DNA from: BJGO01 sp964640655
Lineage (GTDB): Bacteria > Bacteroidota > Bacteroidia > Chitinophagales > UBA10324
Assembly: GCA_964640655.1 (NCBI GenBank)
Contig: CAZXFT010000005.1
Coordinates: 1 to 64,000 of the forward strand
DNA length: 64,000 nucleotides
Direction of reading: 5' to 3'
Shown here: positions 1-7,011 of the stretch, one piece after another
How positions within the stretch are numbered: position 1 is the first letter of the stretch
How the letters are laid out: every line of letters begins with the position of its first letter
Program-made: the position numbers and the translations under genes
The notes under the pieces: model-generated
The model's input: only the letters and a program-made list of their open reading frames with translations
Databases searched by the model: none
What the model was told of the DNA's origin: nothing

Positions 1-54
1 TAGAGCACAACCTTGCCAAGGTTGGGGTCGCGGGTTCGAGTCTCGTCTCCCGCT
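1..54 (+). tRNA. tRNA-Gly (GCC), 5' end cut off by window
   Basis: The 3' two thirds of a tRNA are visible. The anticodon stem CAACC/GGTTG (8-12/20-24) closes a 7-base loop TTGCCAA with anticodon GCC at 15-17. The T arm is at 30-46 with loop TTCGAGT, and the 3' acceptor strand CTCCCGC is at 47-53 followed by discriminator T54. CCA is not encoded. The acceptor 5' strand and most of the D arm lie before the window. A T-run directly follows. Confidence 0.9.
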
Positions 55-124
55 CTTTTTTTTAATTACTGTTCATTTTGTTATTAAAGAAATAGGAGCA
101 CCGCTAAAGTTGGCGCTTCGGGAT

Positions 125-210
125 GCCCGGGTGGTGGAATCGGTAGACACGCAGGACTTAAAATCCTGTGGCCAGCAATGGCCGTGTGGGTTCAAGTCCC
201 ACCCCGGGTA
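125..210 (+). tRNA. tRNA-Leu (UAA)
   Basis: A complete class II tRNA. The acceptor stem GCCCGGG (125-131) pairs with CCCGGGT (203-209), with discriminator A210. The anticodon loop CTTAAAA (157-163) is closed by CAGGA/TCCTG, giving anticodon TAA at 159-161. A long variable arm (GGCC/GGCC) follows, as expected for tRNA-Leu, then the T arm GTGGG-TTCAAGT-CCCAC (186-202). CCA is not encoded. It lies 70 bases after the tRNA-Gly on the same strand and is probably co-transcribed with it. Confidence 0.96.
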
Positions 211-365
211 CTCTTTTAAGTAAATTTTCCTCGATTTCTTTTTTCTTAATGTGGCATATGTCTCAACAGCCCTATTAATTGCTCATTATTCCATTCTGCA
301 TTTCATTAACAATGAAGTAAAGTTATTTATTTGGGACACCCTCAAGTTGTTGCATCAATTTATTC

Positions 366-400
366 CAAAAAAAAAGCTGTCCTAAACAGACAGCCTTTTT
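366..400 (-). terminator. Rho-independent terminator of the 422-1045 lipoprotein gene
   Basis: Inverted repeat GCTGTC (376-381) and GACAGC (389-394) around a 7-base loop. On the minus strand it is followed by an unbroken T run (366-375 on the plus strand is all A), directly downstream of the stop codon of the minus-strand gene. The opposite side also has five T, so it could act weakly in both directions. Confidence 0.8.
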
Positions 401-421
401 CATTTTAATAGATAAGCTTAA

Positions 422-1045
422 TTATTTTGCTTTAGCTGAAGCTATGATAGCATCATAAAGTTTTTGCGCATTGTCAGTAGTGTAAGTGCCTCCCGGAAGG
501 AAGAAGTTATCCATAGGACGAACATCCTGAATCGTATAAACAGCACCATCTTTTTCAACCACTACACCAAAATGAGATTCAGGTTGATATTTAGTGCCAT
601 TCTCTTCGTCTTTCATTTGCATCGAGTAAATAATACCGTTAGCTTCCTCTTTAACTACTGTACCATTTTGGTAGCTTGAACTATTGATGGATAAATCTTT
701 GAAATATTTAATGGCATCAGCTGCATTAGATACTGCCAGGTTTGAAACAGTCAAAGTGTAGGCTTCGTTTAGCATAATGTCCACACCGCCGTTACCATTC
801 TTTTCCATTTTAACACCTTTAGGTAAATTAACGATTACCGGAGTTAAAGTAGAGATCGTGCTGAGGTCAGTAGCTTCCCAACCTGTAACGTCGATATTGA
901 TTACCGGAGCTGTTTCAGACTTATTTTCTGTGCTGTCGGTGTTCTCCGTGTTAGTTTCAGTACTTCCTCCACCACCGCAGGAAGCGAACATAAATGTGCC
1001 GGCTACAAGGATTGCAGCCAAAAGGATGTTGTTGATTTTTTTCAT
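422..1045 (-). CDS. Hypothetical lipoprotein
   Basis: A 207-residue protein with a clear lipoprotein signal: Lys2-Lys3, a hydrophobic stretch at 7-20, and lipobox FASC with the modified cysteine at 23. A Gly/Ser/Thr/Glu-rich linker follows (about 24-48), so the mature protein is tethered to a membrane through a flexible arm. The remainder, about 50-207, is a compact alpha/beta-looking region without a family I recognise. The gene stands alone with its own terminator and a good Bacteroidota promoter (1076-1104) that overlaps the 3' end of the next gene. Substrate and role are unknown; the lipoprotein assignment is firm. Confidence 0.85.
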   Translation of the reverse strand: MKKINNILLAAILVAGTFMFASCGGGGSTETNTENTDSTENKSETAPVINIDVTGWEATDLSTISTLTPVIVNLPKGVKMEKNGNGGVDIMLNEAYTLTVSNLAVSNAADAIKYFKDLSINSSSYQNGTVVKEEANGIIYSMQMKDEENGTKYQPESHFGVVVEKDGAVYTIQDVRPMDNFFLPGGTYTTDNAQKLYDAIIASAKAK

Positions 1046-1075
1046 TGAGTAATGTTTTTTTTAAAATTTGAGGCG

Positions 1076-1104
1076 CAAATGTACTCGGCAATTCTTCATT
1101 TCAA
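1076..1104 (-). promoter_or_regulatory. Bacteroidota-type promoter for the lipoprotein gene
   Basis: On the minus strand, TTG (1102-1104), an 18-base spacer and TACATTTG (1083-1076) match the Bacteroidota sigma consensus TTG-N(about 19)-TAnnTTTG. The start codon is 31 bases further on. The site overlaps the last codons of the upstream minus-strand gene. Confidence 0.65.
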
Positions 1105-2250
1105 TATGTTCAGGCGGTCTTTGCGTGTTATCAAATACAAAAAGCGCATGGCATACATCACTGACTGATAGCTGATAAAGTCTAAAAACCTTGAAAACAA
1201 ATTAGAATAAGCTGTAAAATGGTGTTCAGCTATGCGACAGTCAGTGTTAAATATTGTATGTAATTCTTGTGATAATTGAGCTGTAAAAGAATCGTTTTGT
1301 ATATCCACATTCAATTCCACACTCACATACTCACTCAGGTAATTGAGATTAAATGAACCCAGGGTAATGACTTTTTTGTCGAACACTGCCAACTTTGCAT
1401 GAACATTTGAAGGCAAGTATTCATATACCTGAATGTGATTGCGAAATAACCATGCATAGTAATAATTCATGGCTCTCTTAACCAAAGGAACATCGCTGCT
1501 TGCGGAGAGTAATACTGTAATCCTGACTCCTCTTCTAATTGCTTTTTGCAACATACGGCGCATACGATAGCCCGGAAGAAAATAAGCATTGACGATGATG
1601 ATTTCCTCATTGGCCGACTGAATAAACTCTTTATAACTGACTGTAATTTCCTTTTTACCTCGTATATAGTCGCTCTGTCTGAATCGAACAGACACTCCTT
1701 CTTCAATTTGTTTTAATCCATACATAACGGATACCGGCATATACTTTCGGTTGAATAAAGACATTGCCACACGACTTAATTTCTTACATACCTCACCATG
1801 TATGTGTACTGCATAATCAAGCCATGGTTTTTTTCCATCATAACCCGAATAGTTATCTGAAATATTTAATCCACCTACAATTGCCTCATCATCATCTATA
1901 ACAACCAATTTATGGTGCAGCCTGCGGCCTAAACGAAAAGGCTGATCTCTATATCCCGGTGAAAAAAAGCGCAAAATGATTCCACTTTCTTTCATACTCT
2001 GTATGTCTTGATCCGAATAGTCTTTGGAACCGTAAGAATCCAAAAGCAGAAAAACTTTAACTCCTCTACACGATGCATTGATCAGTTGAGTTTTTACACG
2101 CTCTCCGGTTTTATCAGAGCTGAAAATATAAGTGTGCAGATGTATGTTTCGCTTAGCAAGTTTAATAGCCTCACACAACGCATCAAAATATTCGCTGCCA
2201 CTATGCAGCAACTTTATCGATTCAGCCCTATCGTATACTTCAGATTTCAC
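1096..2250 (-). CDS. Phospholipase D family protein, cardiolipin synthase-like
   Basis: A 384-residue enzyme with the two HKD motifs that define the PLD superfamily: H112-x-K114-x4-D119 followed by GGLN, and H284-x-K286-x4-D291 followed by GSFN. This pair is typical of cardiolipin synthases, which join two phosphatidylglycerols or PG and PE. Unlike ClsA it has no N-terminal membrane hairpin, so it resembles the shorter ClsB/ClsC type. The start is GTG at 2250, whose G is also the last base of the upstream stop TAG; the one-base overlap implies translational coupling to the HerA-like gene. Other PLD activities (phosphatidylserine synthase, nuclease) are less likely given the two separate HKD halves and the length. 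Confidence 0.85.
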   Translation of the reverse strand: MKSEVYDRAESIKLLHSGSEYFDALCEAIKLAKRNIHLHTYIFSSDKTGERVKTQLINASCRGVKVFLLLDSYGSKDYSDQDIQSMKESGIILRFFSPGYRDQPFRLGRRLHHKLVVIDDDEAIVGGLNISDNYSGYDGKKPWLDYAVHIHGEVCKKLSRVAMSLFNRKYMPVSVMYGLKQIEEGVSVRFRQSDYIRGKKEITVSYKEFIQSANEEIIIVNAYFLPGYRMRRMLQKAIRRGVRITVLLSASSDVPLVKRAMNYYYAWLFRNHIQVYEYLPSNVHAKLAVFDKKVITLGSFNLNYLSEYVSVELNVDIQNDSFTAQLSQELHTIFNTDCRIAEHHFTAYSNLFSRFLDFISYQSVMYAMRFLYLITRKDRLNILK

Positions 2251-3782
2251 TATCGTTTGCGGCGACTGCGTGTGGATACACCCATAACTCCAAGCAGAGT
2301 ACGTGTAATGGCTCCTGCAATTGTTACTGCGACACTTTTGGTTACCGGACTTTTCAAGACTTTTTCAAAAGTGCTTGGTTCTTCTTTGGTAGATGCCGTG
2401 CTTCGTTTTGCTGTATCAGTATTTTTTTCTTCTGCTCCCATTTTGCGTTGCAATATTTCATAAGCACTTTCGCGATCAACGGGTTGATTATAATGTGCGG
2501 CAATCTGAGAACGATTGATGATAGAAAACAATTCTTCTTCGGTAAGTACATCCATACGAGATGCAGGAGGTGCCATCATTGTAGCTGTCAGCATTGTAGG
2601 AATTCCTTTCTCGTTGAGTGCCGTAACCAATGCCTCACCAATACCCAAAGACAGTAGTAATTCATCTGTCTTATAATAAGTAGTAATAGGAAAATTTTCT
2701 GCCGCAGTTTTGATGGCTTTACGATCTAAAGCGGTGAAGGCTCTTAAGGCATGCTGCACTTTTAATCCCAATTGACTCAATATTGAAGCCGGAATATCGG
2801 AAGGGGATTGCGTGATGAAGAAAATACCAACGCCTTTGGAGCGTATGAGCTTGATAGTGGTTTCGAGTTGATCGAGCAACTGCTTAGATGCTTCATTAAA
2901 GATGAGGTGCGCTTCGTCTATAAAGATGCAAAGCTTTGGTTTCTCAGGGTCGCCGATTTCGGGTAGCTTACTATATGTCTCGGCAAGTAAGGAAAGCATG
3001 AAGGTGGAGAAGAGCTTGGGCTTATCCTGAATGTCTGTAAGTCTGATGATGGAAATCATTCCTCTGCCATTAATGTCGCTGCGCATTAAATCTTCAATTT
3101 CAAACGAAGGCTCGCCGAAAAACATCTCGGCACCCTGTTGCTCCAGTTCTATCACTTTACGCAGAATTGTTGAGACACTTGTTGACGAAATTGCTCCGTA
3201 TTCTTTTTCGACTTCAAGTTTGCCGTCATTGCTGACATGGTTCAACATCATTTTGAAGTCTTTTATATCGAGTAAGGGCAACTTTCTGTCATCGGCATAT
3301 TTAAACATCAATGCAACAAGGCCTTGTTGTGTATCATTTAATCCGAGCACCTTAGACATGAGTATTGGTCCAAATTCAGAAACTGTTGCCCGGAGACGTG
3401 TGCCGGGTTGTTTGGACAACGTCAAGAATTCAACGCTGTTATCGGAGGGTTGAAAATTGATTCCAATTTTTTCTGCGCGTTCGAGGATACGTTCGTTGGG
3501 AACAGACGCTTTTGCAATGCCGCTGAGATCACCTTTAATATCCATCAACAAAACCGGGACACCTTTTTTTGAAAGTGATTCTGCTATGAGTTGGAGCGAT
3601 TTGGTCTTTCCTGTTCCTGTAGCTCCGGCAATTAAACCGTGGCGGTTAAATGTTTTCAATGGAATACGTACTATACTATCGCGTAAGCACTCGCCTTCGT
3701 ATATAGCAGCACCAACTTCTATTGATGCTCCCGAAAAAGTGTATTCTTTTTGAAGTTGTTCCCTGAATTTTTCTTTTAACAT
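2250..3782 (-). CDS. HerA-like ATPase (DUF853, helicase HerA C-terminal-like / YjgR type)
   Basis: A 510-residue ATPase. Walker A is GATGTGKT (about 53-60), followed by the family-typical MDIKGDLSG; Walker B is FIDEAHLIF near residue 290, followed by a sensor-like FFITQSP stretch. The length and motif order match the DUF853/YjgR group, which is related to HerA and FtsK translocases. The cellular role of this group is not established. No NurA nuclease is adjacent, so a role in HerA-NurA end resection is not supported. The C-terminal 60 residues are basic and Ser/Thr-rich. It is the first gene of a two-gene unit with the PLD-type enzyme and is divergent from the T9SS cargo at 3858. Confidence 0.85.
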   Translation of the reverse strand: MLKEKFREQLQKEYTFSGASIEVGAAIYEGECLRDSIVRIPLKTFNRHGLIAGATGTGKTKSLQLIAESLSKKGVPVLLMDIKGDLSGIAKASVPNERILERAEKIGINFQPSDNSVEFLTLSKQPGTRLRATVSEFGPILMSKVLGLNDTQQGLVALMFKYADDRKLPLLDIKDFKMMLNHVSNDGKLEVEKEYGAISSTSVSTILRKVIELEQQGAEMFFGEPSFEIEDLMRSDINGRGMISIIRLTDIQDKPKLFSTFMLSLLAETYSKLPEIGDPEKPKLCIFIDEAHLIFNEASKQLLDQLETTIKLIRSKGVGIFFITQSPSDIPASILSQLGLKVQHALRAFTALDRKAIKTAAENFPITTYYKTDELLLSLGIGEALVTALNEKGIPTMLTATMMAPPASRMDVLTEEELFSIINRSQIAAHYNQPVDRESAYEILQRKMGAEEKNTDTAKRSTASTKEEPSTFEKVLKSPVTKSVAVTIAGAITRTLLGVMGVSTRSRRKR

Positions 3783-3857
3783 AAATAATAAACCTTAGCT
3801 TATGCAAATATCTTTAATTAAAAAACCTTATTACTTTAGCAAATTCAAAAAATAACC

Positions 3858-4361
3858 ATGAAAAAAGTATTACTCATTCTATTTTTACTCGCTGCCAATC
3901 TGGTGCAAGCGCAAAGTTTAACTCCAACAGTAGTTGCTTCGACAGGTAATTTTAAAGTTACAGGCGGTTTCTCACTGTCTTCAACCGTTGGCGAACCGGT
4001 AACTACTACTGCTACTGCCGGTAGTTTTATTTTAACACAAGGCTTTCAACAGCAAACTTTAAAAGGTGTTAGTGTACAGGATGTTAACTTAGGTAACCTC
4101 GACATCAAAGTATTTCCAAATCCTGCTGCTGAGGAAGTGAACGTGCTCATCTTCTCGCCAAATGCTTCGACAACTATGGTGAAACTGTTTGATGTGCTGG
4201 GTCGAGAAATTGCAGTACCAACAAACATTATCAATGAAGGTGCACAAAAACAATTTACCATGAACCTGAATCAGTTGAGCGCTTCAATGTATTTCATCAC
4301 CGTATTTGATCAACTCAACCACACTTCACAAACCATTAAAATTCAAAAAGTAACCTTATAA
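3858..4361 (+). CDS. Small secreted protein with T9SS type A sorting domain
   Basis: A 167-residue protein with an N-terminal Sec signal (MKKVLLILFLL, cleavage after AQA near 20). A short beta-rich domain follows (about 21-70) containing SSTVGEPV and LTQGFQQ. The remainder (about 82-167) is a type A C-terminal sorting domain with the start motif VFPNPA, a central LFDVLGRE strand and a terminal IKIQKVTL strand. Such domains direct export by the type IX system and removal by the sortase-like PorU. The short GEPV/LTQGFQQ domain recurs in many Bacteroidota secreted proteins, as far as I recall without a known function. Only 18 bases separate it from the 4380 gene, so the two are almost certainly one operon. 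Confidence 0.85.
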   Translation: MKKVLLILFLLAANLVQAQSLTPTVVASTGNFKVTGGFSLSSTVGEPVTTTATAGSFILTQGFQQQTLKGVSVQDVNLGNLDIKVFPNPAAEEVNVLIFSPNASTTMVKLFDVLGREIAVPTNIINEGAQKQFTMNLNQLSASMYFITVFDQLNHTSQTIKIQKVTL

Positions 4362-4379
4362 ACCATCAAACAAACTACC

Positions 4380-6698
4380 ATGAAAAATTTATTACTCACT
4401 CTTACAACACTCGTAATCACGAGTACATTATTATTCGCTCAGGCACCACCGGCTATCAACTATCAGGCTGTAGCACGCAATGCCTCTGGTGCTGAATTAG
4501 CAAACCAAACTGTAAGCCTTCGATTTACTTTCAAAAACAATTCTGCTAACGGTGCTACTGTTTATCAGGAAACTCACAGTGGTGTTTCAACCAATCAATT
4601 CGGATTATTTACTGTTGAAGTAGGCAACGGAACCCCTGTTAGCGGAACCTTTAGTGCTATTGATTGGGCTACCGGTGCTAAGTTTCTAAAGGTGGAAATG
4701 GACCCCAGCAACGGAACGTCATTCCTTGATATGGGTACTACACAATTATTGAGCGTACCATACGCATTGTATGCCGCACAATCCGGTTCAGGTGGCGGTG
4801 CTCAATCTTTGAACGACTTAACAGATGTTAACACAACAGGTGTTACACAAAATCAGATACTACAATGGAATGGAACCTCGTGGGTTCCTGCTACCGTGAG
4901 CGGTACAGATAGCCAGGTGCTTACTGTTACCGGTAATACCCTAAGCATCAGCAATGGAAACTCAGTAACATTGCCTTCATCAACCGGCGACAACTGGGGA
5001 ACACAGTTCGTTATAACCAATGCTACATTAACAGGAACAGGTGTTAGCGGTTCACCACTTGGTTTAGCACAGCAAGGTGCATCATCAGGTCAGGCATTGA
5101 AATGGAACGGCACTTCCTGGGCACCTGCCAATGATGTAAATACCGATAACCAAACATTATCTGTGAGCGGCAACTCATTAAGTATTAGCGGAGGTAACTC
5201 GGTTACTCTGCCCTCAGGAGGCTCTACTTATACAGCAGGCACAGGTATCAGCATCAATGGTAGTAATGTTATCTCTAATACCGGTGACAACGACAACAAT
5301 CCAACTAATGAAATTCAAACATTATCAGTTAGTGGCAATACACTTACAATTTCCGGGAGTGGAGGTAATAGCATAACGCTACCTAGCGGAGGCTCTAGTC
5401 TATGGACAGCTAGTGGCAACAATATTTATAATTCAAATACAGCCAATGTGGGTATTGGAAATACCGCCCCAACATACAAGCTTGATGTTAACTCAACAAC
5501 AGGTACTGCTATTTACGGGAAGTATTCCGGTACCACTACTGGTCTCAGAGCATTGTGGGGTTCAAATCAAAATGCTACCAGTTTAGGACAGGGAAACATT
5601 GGTGTTTACGGTGATTACAATGCCGCTGCATATGGCGCAGGTGTTGTCGGAATAGGATTCTTAGGTACATCAACTTTACCCACAAATGAGGATATTGGAG
5701 TATACGGTTCTGCTAATACCGTTGGCGTTTATGGCCTATCACAAAATGGTTCTTCACTATATGGTGAATCCAATTATATTCCTGTGTACGGGTTAAACAA
5801 CACAGTTGCAAGTAATACATTAACCGATATTTTCCAACTTGGAAATCCTGCCGGTTATTTCTTCTCCAGTGGCGGTCAGGGATTGTATAGCGTTTCAAAC
5901 GGTAATAATACCCTAGGTGCAGTTACTGTATCAACAGCTGCTATAAACATAGGTAATTCATTAACTGCCGATTATAATATTGGCATGGTCGCTTACGGAT
6001 TAGGTGGTAGCTTTGCATCTGGCACAGTCTCAACGACTGGTATTGAAGCATACGGCGAAGCTGACCCTACAGATATTCCTGATTACGTACAAGGTATCAA
6101 TGCATCACCATTAACTGATGGTTTTGTGGGTACATATGCAGGCTACTTTGCCGGCGATGTTGAAGTTGTTGGTAACCTGGCTAAAGGAGGAGGTACTTTC
6201 AAGATAGATCATCCACTAGACCCATCAAATAAATATTTATATCACAGTTTTATTGAAAGTCCTGACATGATGAATATTTACAATGGTAATATCACTACCG
6301 ATGCCAATGGTGTTGCTGTTGTTACTCTCCCGGATTATTTTGAGGCCTTGAATAAAGATTTTAAATATCAGTTAACTGTTATGGGAATATTTGCTCAAGC
6401 AATAATTGCTGAAGAAATCTCAAACAATCATTTTACAATTAAGACTTCAGAACCAAATGTTAAGGTTTCCTGGCAGGTAACCGGTGTTCGTCAGGATGCC
6501 TGGGCAAACGCTAACAGAGTAGTAGCTGAAGTTAATAAGGTAGGAAAAGAAAAAGGCAAATATTTATATCCGGAATTATTTGGATTAACAAAACAAGATG
6601 GCATTGCAGCATTACATTTCTCTACCGGTTTGAAACCTACTGGGGCTAAAAAATTATCCTTAGCAGAGTTGACTTCCAATAAAGTTGTGAAGAAATAA
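4380..6698 (+). CDS. Large secreted beta-rich repeat protein (tail-fibre-like)
   Basis: A 772-residue protein. A signal peptide (about 1-20, ending FAQA) is followed by a conserved N-domain (about 23-137, from INYQAVARNASG to VPYALYAAQSG). Next come imperfect repeats built on QTLSVSGNSLSISGGNS and LQWNGTSWVPA (about 140-340), then a GVGNTAP-like motif (NVGIGNTAPTYKLDV) as found ahead of tail-fibre or intramolecular-chaperone domains, and a Gly/Ala/Tyr-rich stretch (about 375-600). The C-terminal part (about 605-745, starting KIDHPLDP) looks like a conserved module rather than repeat sequence. There is no T9SS sorting domain, so after Sec export it must use another route or associate with the cargo encoded just upstream. 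It is terminated by a strong hairpin at 6722-6755. Confidence 0.8.
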   Translation: MKNLLLTLTTLVITSTLLFAQAPPAINYQAVARNASGAELANQTVSLRFTFKNNSANGATVYQETHSGVSTNQFGLFTVEVGNGTPVSGTFSAIDWATGAKFLKVEMDPSNGTSFLDMGTTQLLSVPYALYAAQSGSGGGAQSLNDLTDVNTTGVTQNQILQWNGTSWVPATVSGTDSQVLTVTGNTLSISNGNSVTLPSSTGDNWGTQFVITNATLTGTGVSGSPLGLAQQGASSGQALKWNGTSWAPANDVNTDNQTLSVSGNSLSISGGNSVTLPSGGSTYTAGTGISINGSNVISNTGDNDNNPTNEIQTLSVSGNTLTISGSGGNSITLPSGGSSLWTASGNNIYNSNTANVGIGNTAPTYKLDVNSTTGTAIYGKYSGTTTGLRALWGSNQNATSLGQGNIGVYGDYNAAAYGAGVVGIGFLGTSTLPTNEDIGVYGSANTVGVYGLSQNGSSLYGESNYIPVYGLNNTVASNTLTDIFQLGNPAGYFFSSGGQGLYSVSNGNNTLGAVTVSTAAINIGNSLTADYNIGMVAYGLGGSFASGTVSTTGIEAYGEADPTDIPDYVQGINASPLTDGFVGTYAGYFAGDVEVVGNLAKGGGTFKIDHPLDPSNKYLYHSFIESPDMMNIYNGNITTDANGVAVVTLPDYFEALNKDFKYQLTVMGIFAQAIIAEEISNNHFTIKTSEPNVKVSWQVTGVRQDAWANANRVVAEVNKVGKEKGKYLYPELFGLTKQDGIAALHFSTGLKPTGAKKLSLAELTSNKVVKK

Positions 6699-6721
6699 CT
6701 ACTAATATTCAATATCAAAAA

Positions 6722-6755
6722 AGCCGCCATCAAAAGATGGCGGCTTTTTTATTTT
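6722..6755 (+). terminator. Rho-independent terminator, copy 1 of a 34-base repeat
   Basis: A 9-bp GC-rich stem GCCGCCATC/GATGGCGGC (6723-6731/6736-6744) with an AAAA loop and six T. The 34 bases 6722-6755 are identical to 11287-11320. The hairpin sits 24 bases after the stop codon of the 772-residue protein gene. Confidence 0.93.
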
Positions 6756-6787
6756 ATTGAATGTTGGTAATCCAATCAATTTTTCTT

Positions 6788-6908
6788 AGGTTTGATTTCA
6801 ATAGCTCGCTTATGCTATGAAATGCCAAATAATAATATTAAACAAGGCAAACGTCTTCAGGTAAGTACCTGAATAATTCTACATATATTCAGAGCATAAG
6901 CGAAACCT
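6788..6908 (+). repeat. Nested inverted repeats in the leader of the 7012 gene
   Basis: CGCTTATGCT (6807-6816) is perfectly inverted at 6893-6902. The outer bases AGGTTT (6788-6793) and AAACCT (6903-6908) extend the pairing if 13 bases bulge out of the 5' arm. Inside lies a second palindrome, TTCAGGTA-AG-TACCTGAA (6856-6873). The structure lies between the terminator of one gene and the probable ATG (6950) of the next, so it could be a structured 5' leader or a pair of recombination or binding sites. No known riboswitch family is recognised. Confidence 0.5.
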
Positions 6909-6982
6909 GACTTTCTAATTTTTTTCATTTCTAAAACCATTTAATTTTTATGAAAAAGTTTTTATGCGCTCTATCATTTAAC

Positions 6983-6991
6983 GGGGGGGGG
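6983..6991 (+). repeat. Poly-G tract (9 G) in the signal-peptide region of the following gene
   Basis: Nine consecutive G in AT-rich surroundings. An ATG at 6950 opens a typical signal peptide (MKKFLCALSFN) that runs into the tract. With nine G that frame ends at a TAA 19 bases into the next gene's reading frame. With ten (or seven) G it would continue as GG-AVFIASFLPFIIPL into the long reading frame. The long frame itself has a stop at 6979-6981 and no ATG. The tract length therefore decides whether the gene makes a secreted protein. Confidence 0.85.
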
Positions 6992-7011
6992 CAGTATTCA
7001 TCGCTTCTTTC

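Noticed and set aside
1096..3782. Antiphage HerA-type defence pair
   Set aside because: A HerA-like ATPase beside a PLD-fold enzyme recalls some defence pairs, but the ATPase matches the housekeeping DUF853 group and the PLD protein has two HKD motifs like cardiolipin synthases, with no other defence genes around.
6817..6892. Invertible promoter flanked by 10-bp inverted repeats
   Set aside because: No TTG/TAnnTTTG pair is seen inside in either orientation and the arms are shorter than in known Bacteroides invertible promoters; kept only as a structural finding.
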